DNA of 64,000 nt, taken from contig NZ_JANHDP010000002.1 in assembly GCF_024494695.1 (NCBI RefSeq), forward strand, positions 629,816 through 693,815, read 5' to 3'. The first letter of the stretch is position 1, and the number at the start of each line of letters is the position of its first letter. Shown here in pieces: positions 18,211-26,334 of the stretch. Both the position numbers and the translations under genes were made by a program. The DNA is from Natronoarchaeum rubrum (lineage in GTDB: Archaea; Halobacteriota; Halobacteria; Halobacteriales; Natronoarchaeaceae). The notes under the pieces are model-generated. The model searched no databases, had not been told where the DNA came from, and saw nothing but the letters and a program-made list of their open reading frames with translations.

Positions 18211-18855
18211 ATGCCCCCACAGGACTGGCGAACCTATCTCGTCACCCAGGAGAGCCTCTCGGCCGGCCGGAGCACCGTCGAGATCGCTCGCGCCGCAATC
18301 GAGGGCGGCGTCGACGCGATCCAGCTCCGGGACAAGAATCGGAGCGCGCTACGGCGGTACGAGACCGGACAACGGCTTCGGGAGCTCACGGCCGAGACGG
18401 GCGTCGACCTGATCGTCAACGACCGGGTCGATCTCGCGCAGTCGATCGACGCCGACGGCGTCCATCTCGGGCAGTCGGACTTGCCGGTCCCCGTCGCCCG
18501 CGATCTGCTCGGCGAGGATGCGGTGATCGGGAAGTCGACCTCGTTCGTCGAGGAGGCACGAGCGGCCGAGCGCGAGGGCGCGGACTACCTCGGTGTCGGC
18601 GCGGTGTACGGCACGTCCTCGAAGAACGTCCCCGACGACGAGGCCGATTTCGGCCCCGAGCGCGTCCGCGAGATCGTCGACGCCGTGGAGATCCCGGTGG
18701 TGGGGATCGGCGGCATCGACGCCGCCAACGCCGCTGCGGTCGCAGCAGCGGGTGCCGACGGCGTCGCGGTCATCTCTGCGATCACGAGCGCCGAGGATCC
18801 GGCGGCGGCGACGCGAGAGCTTCGCGAAGCCGTCGAACGCGGCCGAGAACGCTGA
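18211..18855 (+). CDS. thiE: Thiamine-phosphate synthase
   Basis: A 214-residue TIM-barrel enzyme joining HMP-PP and THZ-P to give thiamine phosphate. Landmarks: VDAIQLRDKNRS (pyrophosphate-binding), LIVNDRVDLA, DGVHLGQSDLP, IGKSTSF (usually GxSxH; here phenylalanine follows Ser), GADYLGVGAVYGTSSK, and VVGIGGIDAAN near the phosphate site. Stand-alone ThiE in archaea is less common than the ThiN fusion, so it probably acts with a separate ThiD (inference). Confidence 0.93.
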   Translation: MPPQDWRTYLVTQESLSAGRSTVEIARAAIEGGVDAIQLRDKNRSALRRYETGQRLRELTAETGVDLIVNDRVDLAQSIDADGVHLGQSDLPVPVARDLLGEDAVIGKSTSFVEEARAAEREGADYLGVGAVYGTSSKNVPDDEADFGPERVREIVDAVEIPVVGIGGIDAANAAAVAAAGADGVAVISAITSAEDPAAATRELREAVERGRER

Positions 18856-18882
18856 GGCGGCACCACCGTCGCGGGAGTCGCG

Positions 18883-19179
18883 CTACTGCATCGTGACGTA
18901 CGTCAGGACGCCGATCGCGAACAGTTGGAGCGTCCGGAGCACGAGGATGGCGCGCTGGGCGAACGGGTCGCCGGAGTACAGCATGCTCGTGCTGAAAAAG
19001 AAGTAGATTGCCAGCGCGTTTTCGAGCAGGAGAACGGCGCCGAACGCCACCAGCCCGAGGCTCAGCGGCGTCCGGAACGTCCGATAGTTGCGGACCCAGA
19101 CGCCGAGGAGCCCCGCCAGTAGCAGGATGCTCAACCCCGACAGTACGCTCGCGATCATGATTGTGGTGTTCATCGCCAT
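18883..19179 (-). CDS. Small three-helix membrane protein paired with the winged-helix gene upstream
   Basis: A 98-residue protein with hydrophobic segments near residues 7-27, 39-63 and 78-97. No catalytic motif or known family is apparent. Its start lies two bases after the stop of the winged-helix gene, so both are on one transcript. This helix-turn-helix plus membrane-protein pairing is a repeated layout in haloarchaea and suggests that the membrane protein modulates the regulator (inference). Confidence 0.7.
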   Translation of the reverse strand: MAMNTTIMIASVLSGLSILLLAGLLGVWVRNYRTFRTPLSLGLVAFGAVLLLENALAIYFFFSTSMLYSGDPFAQRAILVLRTLQLFAIGVLTYVTMQ

Positions 19180-19181
19180 CG

Positions 19182-19460
19182 TCAGTCCTCCATGTGCTCG
19201 GTGATCCGCCGGAACTCGTCCTCGTGTCGCTCGAACCGGTCGGTGAGAAAGTACAGCTCGCCGTAGTCCTCGCCGCCGGTTTCGAGGACGTCGTGGTCGA
19301 CCAGCTTCTCGAGGTGGTACCGGACCGTGTTGTAGTCCAGATCGACCGCCTCGCTGATCTGGTTGGCGTTCCGGGGGCGCTCGAACAGCACGCGGATGAT
19401 GCGCGCCCGGTTCTCGCCGCCGCGCGTGCCGGCGAACAAGTACCACAGCACTTTCTCCAT
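19182..19460 (-). CDS. ArsR-like winged helix-turn-helix regulator
   Basis: A 92-residue regulator. The recognition region is RPRNANQISEAVDLDYNTVR, followed by YHLEKLVDHDVLETGGEDYG and the wing GELYFLTDRF. No metal-binding cysteines are present, so it is not a classical metal sensor. The gene begins MEKVLWYLFAGTRGGENRAR, the usual start of this haloarchaeal family, and is followed by the three-helix membrane protein. Confidence 0.85.
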   Translation of the reverse strand: MEKVLWYLFAGTRGGENRARIIRVLFERPRNANQISEAVDLDYNTVRYHLEKLVDHDVLETGGEDYGELYFLTDRFERHEDEFRRITEHMED

Positions 19461-19555
19461 CCGGTCTCGCCTCGGTGTTTCGGCAGGACCGGTTTAATGG
19501 TGCCCCTTCGAGAGGGGTGACCGGTTCGGCGAACTCTCTTCCCGCGTCGTGCCAC

Positions 19556-20575
19556 CTACATCTCCATGCCGATGGAGACGATCGGACAGTTCACCGTCGC
19601 GATGCCGGAGTCGAGCACGTTCGCGTCCAGCGCCGAGTCGAGGTCGGAGACGCTCTCGAAGTCGGCGTTGTCGTAGGGGCTGACCGACCAGAGCGGCGAG
19701 TATCCCTCGTCGCCGGGGAGCGTCGCGACGACGTTGTGCGTCCGGTCGCTCCCCGCCTCGGTGACGAAGCCGGAGGCCGGGCCGCCGCCGTCCTCGCCGG
19801 GGTTCGTGTTGAACGTGACGTAGATGGGTGACAGCGGGACCGATCCCTCCCCGGTGGCCGTCAGCGGCGCCTCCTCGAACAGGAAGTAGCTCACCACCAT
19901 CCCGTCGTACCAGCCCTGCACGAGCCCGGCGTCGCCGTCACCGTGGCGCATCGAGGCGGTCGACCCCTCGGGGACGATCGGGCAGTTCTTGATCGTGTTC
20001 GTCGCCTCGATCTCGTAGCCCGCGTCCATCAGGTCCTGCGCGCTCGTGGCCGAGTTCGCCTCGTAGTCCTCGGGGACCGTCACCCGGTGGACGTGCCAGA
20101 AGTCGTTGTACCCCTCGTCGCCGGGGATCACGTCGACGATGTTTTGCTGGCTCTCGACGGGCGTGTCCTCGCCCTCCCGGAACAGCGCGTAGATCGGGGC
20201 CGGCGCGGTCGGCTGGACGTCGAAGTTGTAGTACGCGACCGGCTCGCCGTCGGGGCCGAGTCCGCGAGTCAGGAACGGCGCCTGATCGAAGTCGATCGGT
20301 TCGTCCGGCCCGGGGAGATCGTTCTCCTCGGTGCGGACCATCAGCGTGCCGGCCGCCTCGCTGAACCGGTCGATCGCCGCTCGCTGGGCGTCCTCCGGAT
20401 CAGTCACGTCACCCATCCCGTCGTCCATGTCGTCTCCCGCTCCGCTGTCAGAGTCGTTGTCCGTGGCGCCGTCGTCCATCGTCTCGTCGTCCGAACCGAA
20501 GCAGCCGGCCAGCGCGCCGGTGGTGACTATGCCTGTCGTCGCCAGAAACCGTCGTCGAGTCTTGTCTCGGGACAT
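19556..20575 (-). CDS. Tat lipoprotein with two homologous halves, function unknown
   Basis: A 339-residue protein. It has a twin-arginine signal TRRRFLATTG and a lipobox ALAGC at about residue 25, then an Asp-rich linker to residue 60. The rest contains two related modules: PAPIYALFRE/IPGDEGYNDFWHV/NTIKNCPIV in the first and LSPIYVTFNT/LPGDEGYSPLWSV/ATVNCPIV in the second. Each ends with an N-C-P-I-V cysteine. No catalytic residues are recognised. It should be anchored on the outer face of the membrane. Monocistronic. Confidence 0.8.
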   Translation of the reverse strand: MSRDKTRRRFLATTGIVTTGALAGCFGSDDETMDDGATDNDSDSGAGDDMDDGMGDVTDPEDAQRAAIDRFSEAAGTLMVRTEENDLPGPDEPIDFDQAPFLTRGLGPDGEPVAYYNFDVQPTAPAPIYALFREGEDTPVESQQNIVDVIPGDEGYNDFWHVHRVTVPEDYEANSATSAQDLMDAGYEIEATNTIKNCPIVPEGSTASMRHGDGDAGLVQGWYDGMVVSYFLFEEAPLTATGEGSVPLSPIYVTFNTNPGEDGGGPASGFVTEAGSDRTHNVVATLPGDEGYSPLWSVSPYDNADFESVSDLDSALDANVLDSGIATVNCPIVSIGMEM

Positions 20576-20740
20576 CGCGTGTGGAGCGTCGCAACCGCCG
20601 GTAAAGGCGATTTTTCAAAGTCGAACTGAGTTCGAACGAAACTCCGGCCGAACTCCCTCTAGAATCTTTCCGAACTCACGGAGGACGACAGAGACGTGAC
20701 GGCGTCCCAGCACTCCGAGCAGGGGAGCGACGGCGCGGGC

Positions 20741-20794
20741 GAACTCGTCGAGCCGGCTTTGTGGGTCCGACTCGCGCGCGTCGACAGGCTCGAT
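20741..20794 (-). pseudogene. Fragment matching the C-terminal tail of the SRAP protein at 24062-24775
   Basis: On the minus strand this stretch reads EPVDARESDPQSRLDEF. It differs in only a few residues from EPVDAPESDPQSGLDEF at the end of the SRAP gene 3.3 kb away, and about 43 of 51 bases match. It begins just after the ABC permease stop, in the same frame. It looks like the leftover end of a second SRAP gene. Confidence 0.5.
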
Positions 20795-20806
20795 GCTTCG
20801 GCCTCG

Positions 20807-22441
20807 CTATCTCTCGATCCCGTACGCTCGATACTGGCGGACTGCGTACACGTACGCTCCACAGGCGCTCCCGACGAGGATGAGAAGTGCGAGACCGGCA
20901 CCACCGAGTACCGGCACGCTCGCGGGAACGCCCTGGCTGAGGGCGATTCCCGTCAGCACGAGACTGATGATCCCGAGAATGCCGACGGCGAAGCCGTGGC
21001 CCAACAGCACCGGAAGCGACGGGACGACCGTTTCGACGCCGTACATGGTCCTCGAATCGTACATGGGGACCAGCGTCCCGAGACCGACCGCCCACCCGGC
21101 ACTGAGCACCGCGAGTACGAGTCCGACGGCGACGAATGCGGCTCCGTCTACGAACGACGGCGGGCTGATCGTCACCACCGCGAGCGGGATGGCGACGACG
21201 AACGGGACGCTCGCGGTCGTCCCGGCGACGATCCGACCGCGAACGAACCGGCTCGGCTGCGTCTCGGTCAACAGCAACAGCGGGAGCGTGCGCTGTTCGT
21301 CGCCGAAGGGGTTCAGACAGAATGCCGAGCCCGCGAGCAACGCCCCGAAGATGACACTGCCGCCGAGCGCGAAGAGGTACGCGAGGTCGGGTGCTTCGGC
21401 GAGGGTGCTGGCGACGGGGGCGAACGCGAACAGGAACACGATCAGGTGGACGAACTGCTGGGGGGACCGCAGACCGTATCGCAGATAGTGCCATCCGATT
21501 CGGCCGGACTTCGACCACGCGAACGGGCGGGGAACGGTCGTCGGCGTCGATTCGGCCGGGACGTCGCGCGAGGGAGCGTTCACGCTCGTGTCCGTCGTCC
21601 AGAACCGCGTCGCAAGACGCCCGGCGACGGTGAATCCGATCGGCACACCCGCTAGAAAGACGCCCAGCACGGCGAGCGCTGTGACCGAGAGCGGGCGCGC
21701 GACCGGCGTTCCGAGGAGGAAGACGTCCGCGTAGGCCGCGAGGGGCGACTGCAGCAGCGCCCGTTGGATCGGCGCGAGCGAAAACGGGAGATCGCCGTCG
21801 AGCGCGAGGCGCGGCACGATCTGCGAACCGAGGATTAGGACCACGAAGCCGAGCGGGTACAGGACCGTCTTGACCGAGGAGGGCAGCGGGACGTACCGGC
21901 TGACGTACAGCGCCGCGATACCGAAGAGATAGCCGGCGACGGCCGTGAACGCGAGGATCGGTCCGAGACCGACCGGCACCGTCACGATCATCGCGGGCGT
22001 CTGGGCACCGATGGCAAACGCCGCGACGACGAGGAGCGTCGGCGGGGCGAGCCAGAGCAAGAGGCGGATCGTCTCGGCGGTCAACAGCCCGACGACGACC
22101 GCGCGGGGCGTCGTGGTCGTGAGCATCATCTCTTCGCCGTCGATGTGCGCGAGGCGTTCGACGGTTCTGAGAGCGAACACGACGATCAGCCCCGCGACGA
22201 GCACCGTCATCTGCTGGCGGAACGTCGCCAGGAGCGGGAACTGTTCCTCGACCCGAACGGTCGTTCCCATGACGTGGGCCGCCGGAACGACGCCGAACAC
22301 GACCATCGATCCGAAGACCAGCGCCATGAGCGCGAGGGCGATTTTCGCTCGCGGCTGCTGGAAGTACCAGCGAGCGCTCCGTCGGACCTCGACGCGCGCG
22401 ATGCGCCAGCCGGTTCGAAGGTCCGACCGTAGCTCCGTCAT
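20807..22441 (-). CDS. ABC-2 type transporter permease
   Basis: A 544-residue membrane protein with about twelve hydrophobic segments. It starts with a cytoplasmic RTGWRIARVEVRRSARWYFQQ element typical of ABC-2 permeases, and has two half-units, each of five to six helices, joined near residue 260. It is the membrane part of an exporter with the ATPase at 22438-23196, whose stop overlaps its start by four bases. The substrate is unknown (haloarchaeal members are often annotated copper/multidrug-like without proof). Confidence 0.85.
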   Translation of the reverse strand: MTELRSDLRTGWRIARVEVRRSARWYFQQPRAKIALALMALVFGSMVVFGVVPAAHVMGTTVRVEEQFPLLATFRQQMTVLVAGLIVVFALRTVERLAHIDGEEMMLTTTTPRAVVVGLLTAETIRLLLWLAPPTLLVVAAFAIGAQTPAMIVTVPVGLGPILAFTAVAGYLFGIAALYVSRYVPLPSSVKTVLYPLGFVVLILGSQIVPRLALDGDLPFSLAPIQRALLQSPLAAYADVFLLGTPVARPLSVTALAVLGVFLAGVPIGFTVAGRLATRFWTTDTSVNAPSRDVPAESTPTTVPRPFAWSKSGRIGWHYLRYGLRSPQQFVHLIVFLFAFAPVASTLAEAPDLAYLFALGGSVIFGALLAGSAFCLNPFGDEQRTLPLLLLTETQPSRFVRGRIVAGTTASVPFVVAIPLAVVTISPPSFVDGAAFVAVGLVLAVLSAGWAVGLGTLVPMYDSRTMYGVETVVPSLPVLLGHGFAVGILGIISLVLTGIALSQGVPASVPVLGGAGLALLILVGSACGAYVYAVRQYRAYGIER

Positions 22442-23196
22442 TGGCCGAACCCGTGTTTCGGACTGCTCGTCACGTCGAGGAACACGTCTTCGAGCGTGCT
22501 TTCGGTCTCGGATTCGGCGCGATCCTTGAGTCCGTCGGGCGTCCCTTCTGCCACGAGCCGACCGTCTTTGAGGACGCCCACGACGTCGGCGAGTTCCTCG
22601 ACGACCGGGAGGATATGCGTCGAGAGGAAGACCGTCGTGCCGTCGTCGGCGAGCTGGTGGACGTGCTCACGGAGCGTCCGGGCGGCACGCGGATCGAGCC
22701 CGCTCGTCGGCTCGTCGAGGAAGACGACGTCGGGGTCGTGGAGAATCGTCTGGATGTACGCGAGCTTCTGTCGCATCCCTTTCGAGTAACCGTCGATGCG
22801 TCGCGCGGCGTCACCCGCGAGATCGAACGTGTCGAGGAGAGCGTCGATCTTCTGGGTTGCCGCATCGTCGGGGATGTTACGCAGATCCGCAACGTAATCG
22901 AGTTGCTCTCGTCCCGACAGCTCGTCGTAGAGCGGCGGTGTTTCCGGAAGATAGCCGATGTGCGGGACGAGCGCGCGACGGTCACGGATGGATTCTCCGA
23001 CGATAGTTCCCTCCCCGCTCGTCGGCTGGAGGAGTCCGGTCAGCATGCGCATCGTCGTGGTCTTCCCGGCGCCGTTCGGCCCGAGGAAGCCGTAGATGGA
23101 GCCCATCGGGACGGCGAGTTCGAGCTCGTCGACGGCGTGGGTTCCGGTGTACACTTTCGTCAGGGCGGTCGTTTCGATCGCGTGCGAAGTTGACAT
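22438..23196 (-). CDS. ABC transporter ATP-binding protein
   Basis: A 252-residue ATPase subunit. Walker A is GPNGAGKTTTM at residues 39-49, the Q loop follows, the signature is GYSKGMRQKLA, and Walker B with the catalytic glutamate is VVFLDEPTSGLDP; the H-loop is in FLSTHILPVVEEL. It belongs to the CcmA/NatA-like exporter group. It overlaps the permease gene by four bases. A (gt)n run, gttgtgtgtgtgttgtgggg, precedes it at 23198-23217. Confidence 0.95.
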   Translation of the reverse strand: MSTSHAIETTALTKVYTGTHAVDELELAVPMGSIYGFLGPNGAGKTTTMRMLTGLLQPTSGEGTIVGESIRDRRALVPHIGYLPETPPLYDELSGREQLDYVADLRNIPDDAATQKIDALLDTFDLAGDAARRIDGYSKGMRQKLAYIQTILHDPDVVFLDEPTSGLDPRAARTLREHVHQLADDGTTVFLSTHILPVVEELADVVGVLKDGRLVAEGTPDGLKDRAESETESTLEDVFLDVTSSPKHGFGQ

Positions 23197-23335
23197 CGTT
23201 GTGTGTGTGTTGTGGGGTTCAGTGAACGATACTATGCAGTCTGTACGTGCCCACTCTGTGTCCGAGCGTTGTCATCCGGCCCCAACCGCACGGAGCGACT
23301 GATGGACATTCGGTGGGCGGCGGTTCTGGGAGCTC

Positions 23336-23491
23336 TCAACAGCTGCCAGCACCGGCACAGGTGACAGCGTTCGCACTGCCCCCGGCAACGGCGGCGTCGC
23401 GGAGCGCTTCGTCAGCGTCGTCCTGTCGAGATTCGACAACCCGTTCGTCCGGGGTCCCGTCGCCAAGCAAGCGTTCGAGCAGGGAGGGCAT
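23336..23491 (-). CDS. Candidate 51-residue small protein
   Basis: A short frame from the ATG at 23491 to the TGA at 23336. It starts MPSLLERLLGDGTPDE, continues acidic, and ends TCAGAGSC with two cysteines. AT-rich promoter-like sequence (caataaag and cataaaac on the minus strand) lies 10-40 bases before the ATG, unlike its GC-rich surroundings. Acidic composition fits a haloarchaeal protein. No homolog is recognised. The rest of the 435-base gap at 23197-23631 holds nothing else that I can identify. Confidence 0.4.
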   Translation of the reverse strand: MPSLLERLLGDGTPDERVVESRQDDADEALRDAAVAGGSANAVTCAGAGSC

Positions 23492-23631
23492 CGTAGCGGG
23501 GCGTTTTATGACAAAGAACTTTATTGTTTTGATAACTGATCGGACTGCGACACGGCCGCCGGTGCTGGTCGTTCCGATACCCGATCTCGGATCCGAAAAA
23601 ATACGCCCCGATCGCACCGATTCCAGCCGTG

Positions 23632-23901
23632 CTATGCGACGGCGAGGACTGCACCGGCGAAAAACGCGACCGCGGCGATCCCGAGAATGGCCGCCGATCG
23701 GTTGCTTCCTGCCGGGTCCTGGTGGAACGCGTCCCAGTCGAGCAGAATTCCGAGGCCGACGACCGTCGCAGCACACCCGCCGAGCAGGGCGGGGACTGAC
23801 CAGAGCGAAAGCCCGGTCTGGACGATCGAAGCCGCTGATTGGAACGCGAGCAAGATTCCCGTGATCAGGGGCGCAGCGCCAGCTGCCTTTCTGGAGAGCA
23901 T
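23632..23901 (-). CDS. Small membrane protein of unknown function
   Basis: An 89-residue protein with three hydrophobic segments (near 8-26, 31-52 and 68-88) and a short hydrophilic loop DWDAFHQDPAGSNRS. Codon use fits the surrounding genes. No family recognised. It begins at the ATG at 23901, preceded by AT-rich sequence suitable for a promoter. Confidence 0.6.
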   Translation of the reverse strand: MLSRKAAGAAPLITGILLAFQSAASIVQTGLSLWSVPALLGGCAATVVGLGILLDWDAFHQDPAGSNRSAAILGIAAVAFFAGAVLAVA

Positions 23902-24061
23902 GCGCCCACGAGATTCATTCTCCAGACTGATAATAGTACTCGTCAGCTACAACTCTCCTCCCGAGTCGCCAGTTCCCCGGAGCCACCACTAGCTGTGAAC
24001 CTATCGCATTGCTGGAGTTATACAGAACCGCTTCGCCACAGCTAGTCCCGTCGACCGTCAC

Positions 24062-24775
24062 TCAGACGAACTCGTCGAGCCCGCTCTGTGGATCGGATTC
24101 GGGCGCGTCGACCGGCTCGACGATCTCTGGCGAGTCGTTCGACGGATCGTTGACCGCCGTCGAGATCGGATACTTCTCGAAGCCGTCGCCGGAGTGTGGT
24201 TCCAGCAAGTCGGCTTTCGCCGGCGGCTCGTCGCCGAGCCAGTCGCGTTCGTCGTCGGCGTCGAAGATCACCGGCATCCGGTGGTGGAGCGGGTCCATCA
24301 GCTCGTTCGGCTCGGTCGTGAGGATCGCCGTCGACTCGACGGCGCGGTCCTCGCCCTCCCAGCGCGCCCAGACGCCGGCCATCGCGAACGGCTCGCCGTC
24401 AGCGCGCTCGACGCGGAACGGCTGGGTCCCGTCGGTGCGATCCTGCCACTCGTAGAAGCCGTCGGCGACGATCAGGCAGCGTCCCGCCGCCGAGCCGTCG
24501 GTGTCCCGCTCGAACGCGTCTCGGAACGCCGGCTTCTCGTCGATCGACTCGGTCCGGGCGTTGATCAGGCCGTTCCACTCGCCGGGGTCGTCGGCCCACC
24601 CGGGGACAAAGCCCCAGTGGAGGTGTTCGAGCGCGTCGGGCGAGTCGTCGCGAATCGTCGCGATCGGCGTCTCCGGCGCGACGTTGTACCGCGGTTCGTA
24701 CTCGTCGGCCACCGCAACGTCGAACCGCTCTTCGAGCGTCGACGGCGAGGCAAACAGCGAGGTGCGGCCGCACAT
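24062..24775 (-). CDS. SRAP-domain (HMCES/YedK) abasic-site protein
   Basis: A 237-residue protein. It starts MCGRTSLF, so that Cys2 becomes the N-terminal thiol after methionine removal and can cross-link to abasic sites in single-stranded DNA. Other active-site elements are GLINARTES (near 68), VADGFYEWQ (the catalytic Glu) and HHRMPVI (the His). It protects abasic sites at stalled forks. The upstream frame to 24916 is rejected because the Cys must follow the initiator Met. The C-terminal tail EPVDAPESDPQSGLDEF is copied at 20741-20794. Confidence 0.93.
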   Translation of the reverse strand: MCGRTSLFASPSTLEERFDVAVADEYEPRYNVAPETPIATIRDDSPDALEHLHWGFVPGWADDPGEWNGLINARTESIDEKPAFRDAFERDTDGSAAGRCLIVADGFYEWQDRTDGTQPFRVERADGEPFAMAGVWARWEGEDRAVESTAILTTEPNELMDPLHHRMPVIFDADDERDWLGDEPPAKADLLEPHSGDGFEKYPISTAVNDPSNDSPEIVEPVDAPESDPQSGLDEFV

Positions 24776-24942
24776 ACGGCTCGCTTCGGACCGCAGGTGC
24801 CTAAGTCGTCCGAACGATCGCTTTCGACGACCGACCGTCGGCGTCGAGCGACGGTCGGCCGAGCCGCGCGACGGTCGTCGGACGCCGACGCCGGGCGAGC
24901 CGGGACGCAGATTCATATCCGTGGAGCGAGTAGTGTGTGAAC

Positions 24943-25413
24943 ATGGACCGAGACGACACCGACCGCGACTTCGTCGTTCTCGACGACGACCCGGGAACCG
25001 AGTTCGTCATCGTCGAGGAGAAATCGGCGGACGCCGACGCCCGGCGAGACGACGAACTCGTCGCGGTGCCCGACGCCGACGCGCGATACCCCGGACTGGT
25101 GCCCGTCGACTCGCTCACCGAGACTGGCTTCGTCATCGTCGACGAGCCGGTCGCGGAGACCGACTTCGTCATCGTTGAGGACGAGCGCGAGGGCAGCGGT
25201 GGCGAGTCGCCCGAGGGCGTCGCGCCGGACGCCGACGTCGAGATCGTTCCCACGCCGGACGCCGAACTCGTGCCGGTCGAGGGGGGCGAACTCGTGCTGG
25301 CTGCGGACGCCGAACTCGTACCGGCTCGCGACGCTGCGCCGCGCGATGATGCCGTAGTCACTACGCCGAACCCGTTCATCCCCGACCTGTTTCGTCCGGA
25401 CCGCGGGAGCTGA
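24943..25413 (+). CDS. Acidic repeat protein with FVIV(E/D) units, function unknown
   Basis: A 156-residue very acidic protein built of short repeats: FVVLDDD (10-16), FVIVEE (21-26), FVIVDE (63-68) and FVIVED (75-80). These are followed by a series of DAELVP-type units (107-128) and a distinct end, NPFIPDLFRPDR. There is no signal peptide or membrane segment. A TATA-like tcatatcc at 24913-24920 would give a leaderless transcript; a GTG two codons upstream (24937) is an alternative start. No family recognised. Beta-strand repeats may form a solenoid or a binding scaffold (guess). Confidence 0.7.
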   Translation: MDRDDTDRDFVVLDDDPGTEFVIVEEKSADADARRDDELVAVPDADARYPGLVPVDSLTETGFVIVDEPVAETDFVIVEDEREGSGGESPEGVAPDADVEIVPTPDAELVPVEGGELVLAADAELVPARDAAPRDDAVVTTPNPFIPDLFRPDRGS

Positions 25414-25440
25414 TCCTCGACGACCACGCCGGAGAGGCGA

Positions 25441-26226
25441 TCACACGCAGCCGGGGAACTCCTCGCCCCGCACGTGAACGGAGTCGACCCAGTCGGGCCG
25501 GTCCGCGGCCGATTTCGTGAACCGCGACCGGGCGTTCATGTAGGACATGATGAGTGCGCGCCGCCAGTCGTCGGTGTCGTTAGGCGAGGTGTAGTGTGGC
25601 ACCAGACAGTGCGTGAACAGGGCGCTGCCAGCCTCCATCGGCACCGGCTCGGCGTCCGCGGGCTCGTAGTCGCGCTCGCCGATGACGATGTCGGTGTCGT
25701 ACTCGACGGCCTCGTGACCGAGCAGCCCGTCGGTGTGGGCGCCGGGGACGACCTGCATGCAGCCGTTCTCGGGTGTAGCGTCGTCGAGCGCGATCCAGAC
25801 CGTCACGTGGTCCAGCGGGCGGATCGGGTAGTAGGCGGCGTCCTGGTGGAACCCTTTCTCGCTGCCGACCTGCGGCGGCTTGAACATCGCCGCGCTGCGC
25901 AACAGTTTGAGATTCGGCCCGAGCAGATCCGCGGCGACCGCGGTAATTCGATCATTCTGCATCACGTCGCGGAACACGTCGTCGTTCTGGACCATCCCGA
26001 GCCCCTCGAACTTCCGGACGGCGTCAGCCTGCTCGTCGACTTCGATCTCGCCGCGCTCGACGGCGGGTTCGAGCTGCGACTGGAACGTCTCGGGCTCGCG
26101 GTCGCCGTGCGTGTACTCGTGGAGCCGTTCGCGGACGGTCTCGACCATCTCGGCCGAGAGCGCGTCCTCGACGACGACGTAGCCGTCGGTCTGGTACTGC
26201 TCGAACTCGGCGTCGGACAGGTGCAT
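25441..26226 (-). CDS. Phytanoyl-CoA dioxygenase family protein
   Basis: A 261-residue Fe(II)/2-oxoglutarate-dependent oxygenase. Iron ligands are in KGFHQDAAYYP (HxD) and in THCLVPHYTSPN (distal His); WRRALIMSYM carries the 2-oxoglutarate-binding Arg. The N-terminus FEQYQTDGYVVVEDALS is typical of PhyH proteins. Start taken at 26226; an ATG at 26259 would add 11 residues. It is divergent from the Nramp-like transporter with a short shared promoter region. The substrate is unknown. Confidence 0.87.
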   Translation of the reverse strand: MHLSDAEFEQYQTDGYVVVEDALSAEMVETVRERLHEYTHGDREPETFQSQLEPAVERGEIEVDEQADAVRKFEGLGMVQNDDVFRDVMQNDRITAVAADLLGPNLKLLRSAAMFKPPQVGSEKGFHQDAAYYPIRPLDHVTVWIALDDATPENGCMQVVPGAHTDGLLGHEAVEYDTDIVIGERDYEPADAEPVPMEAGSALFTHCLVPHYTSPNDTDDWRRALIMSYMNARSRFTKSAADRPDWVDSVHVRGEEFPGCV

Positions 26227-26334
26227 GCGCAACACTCGGTTGTATTCTATGGTAATCATTTTGGTTCTGAATGATATTTGGGTGGTACCACCGAGTAGAA
26301 TAGTTTTTACCGCAGCGGCGGTTTCGATCGTTCG

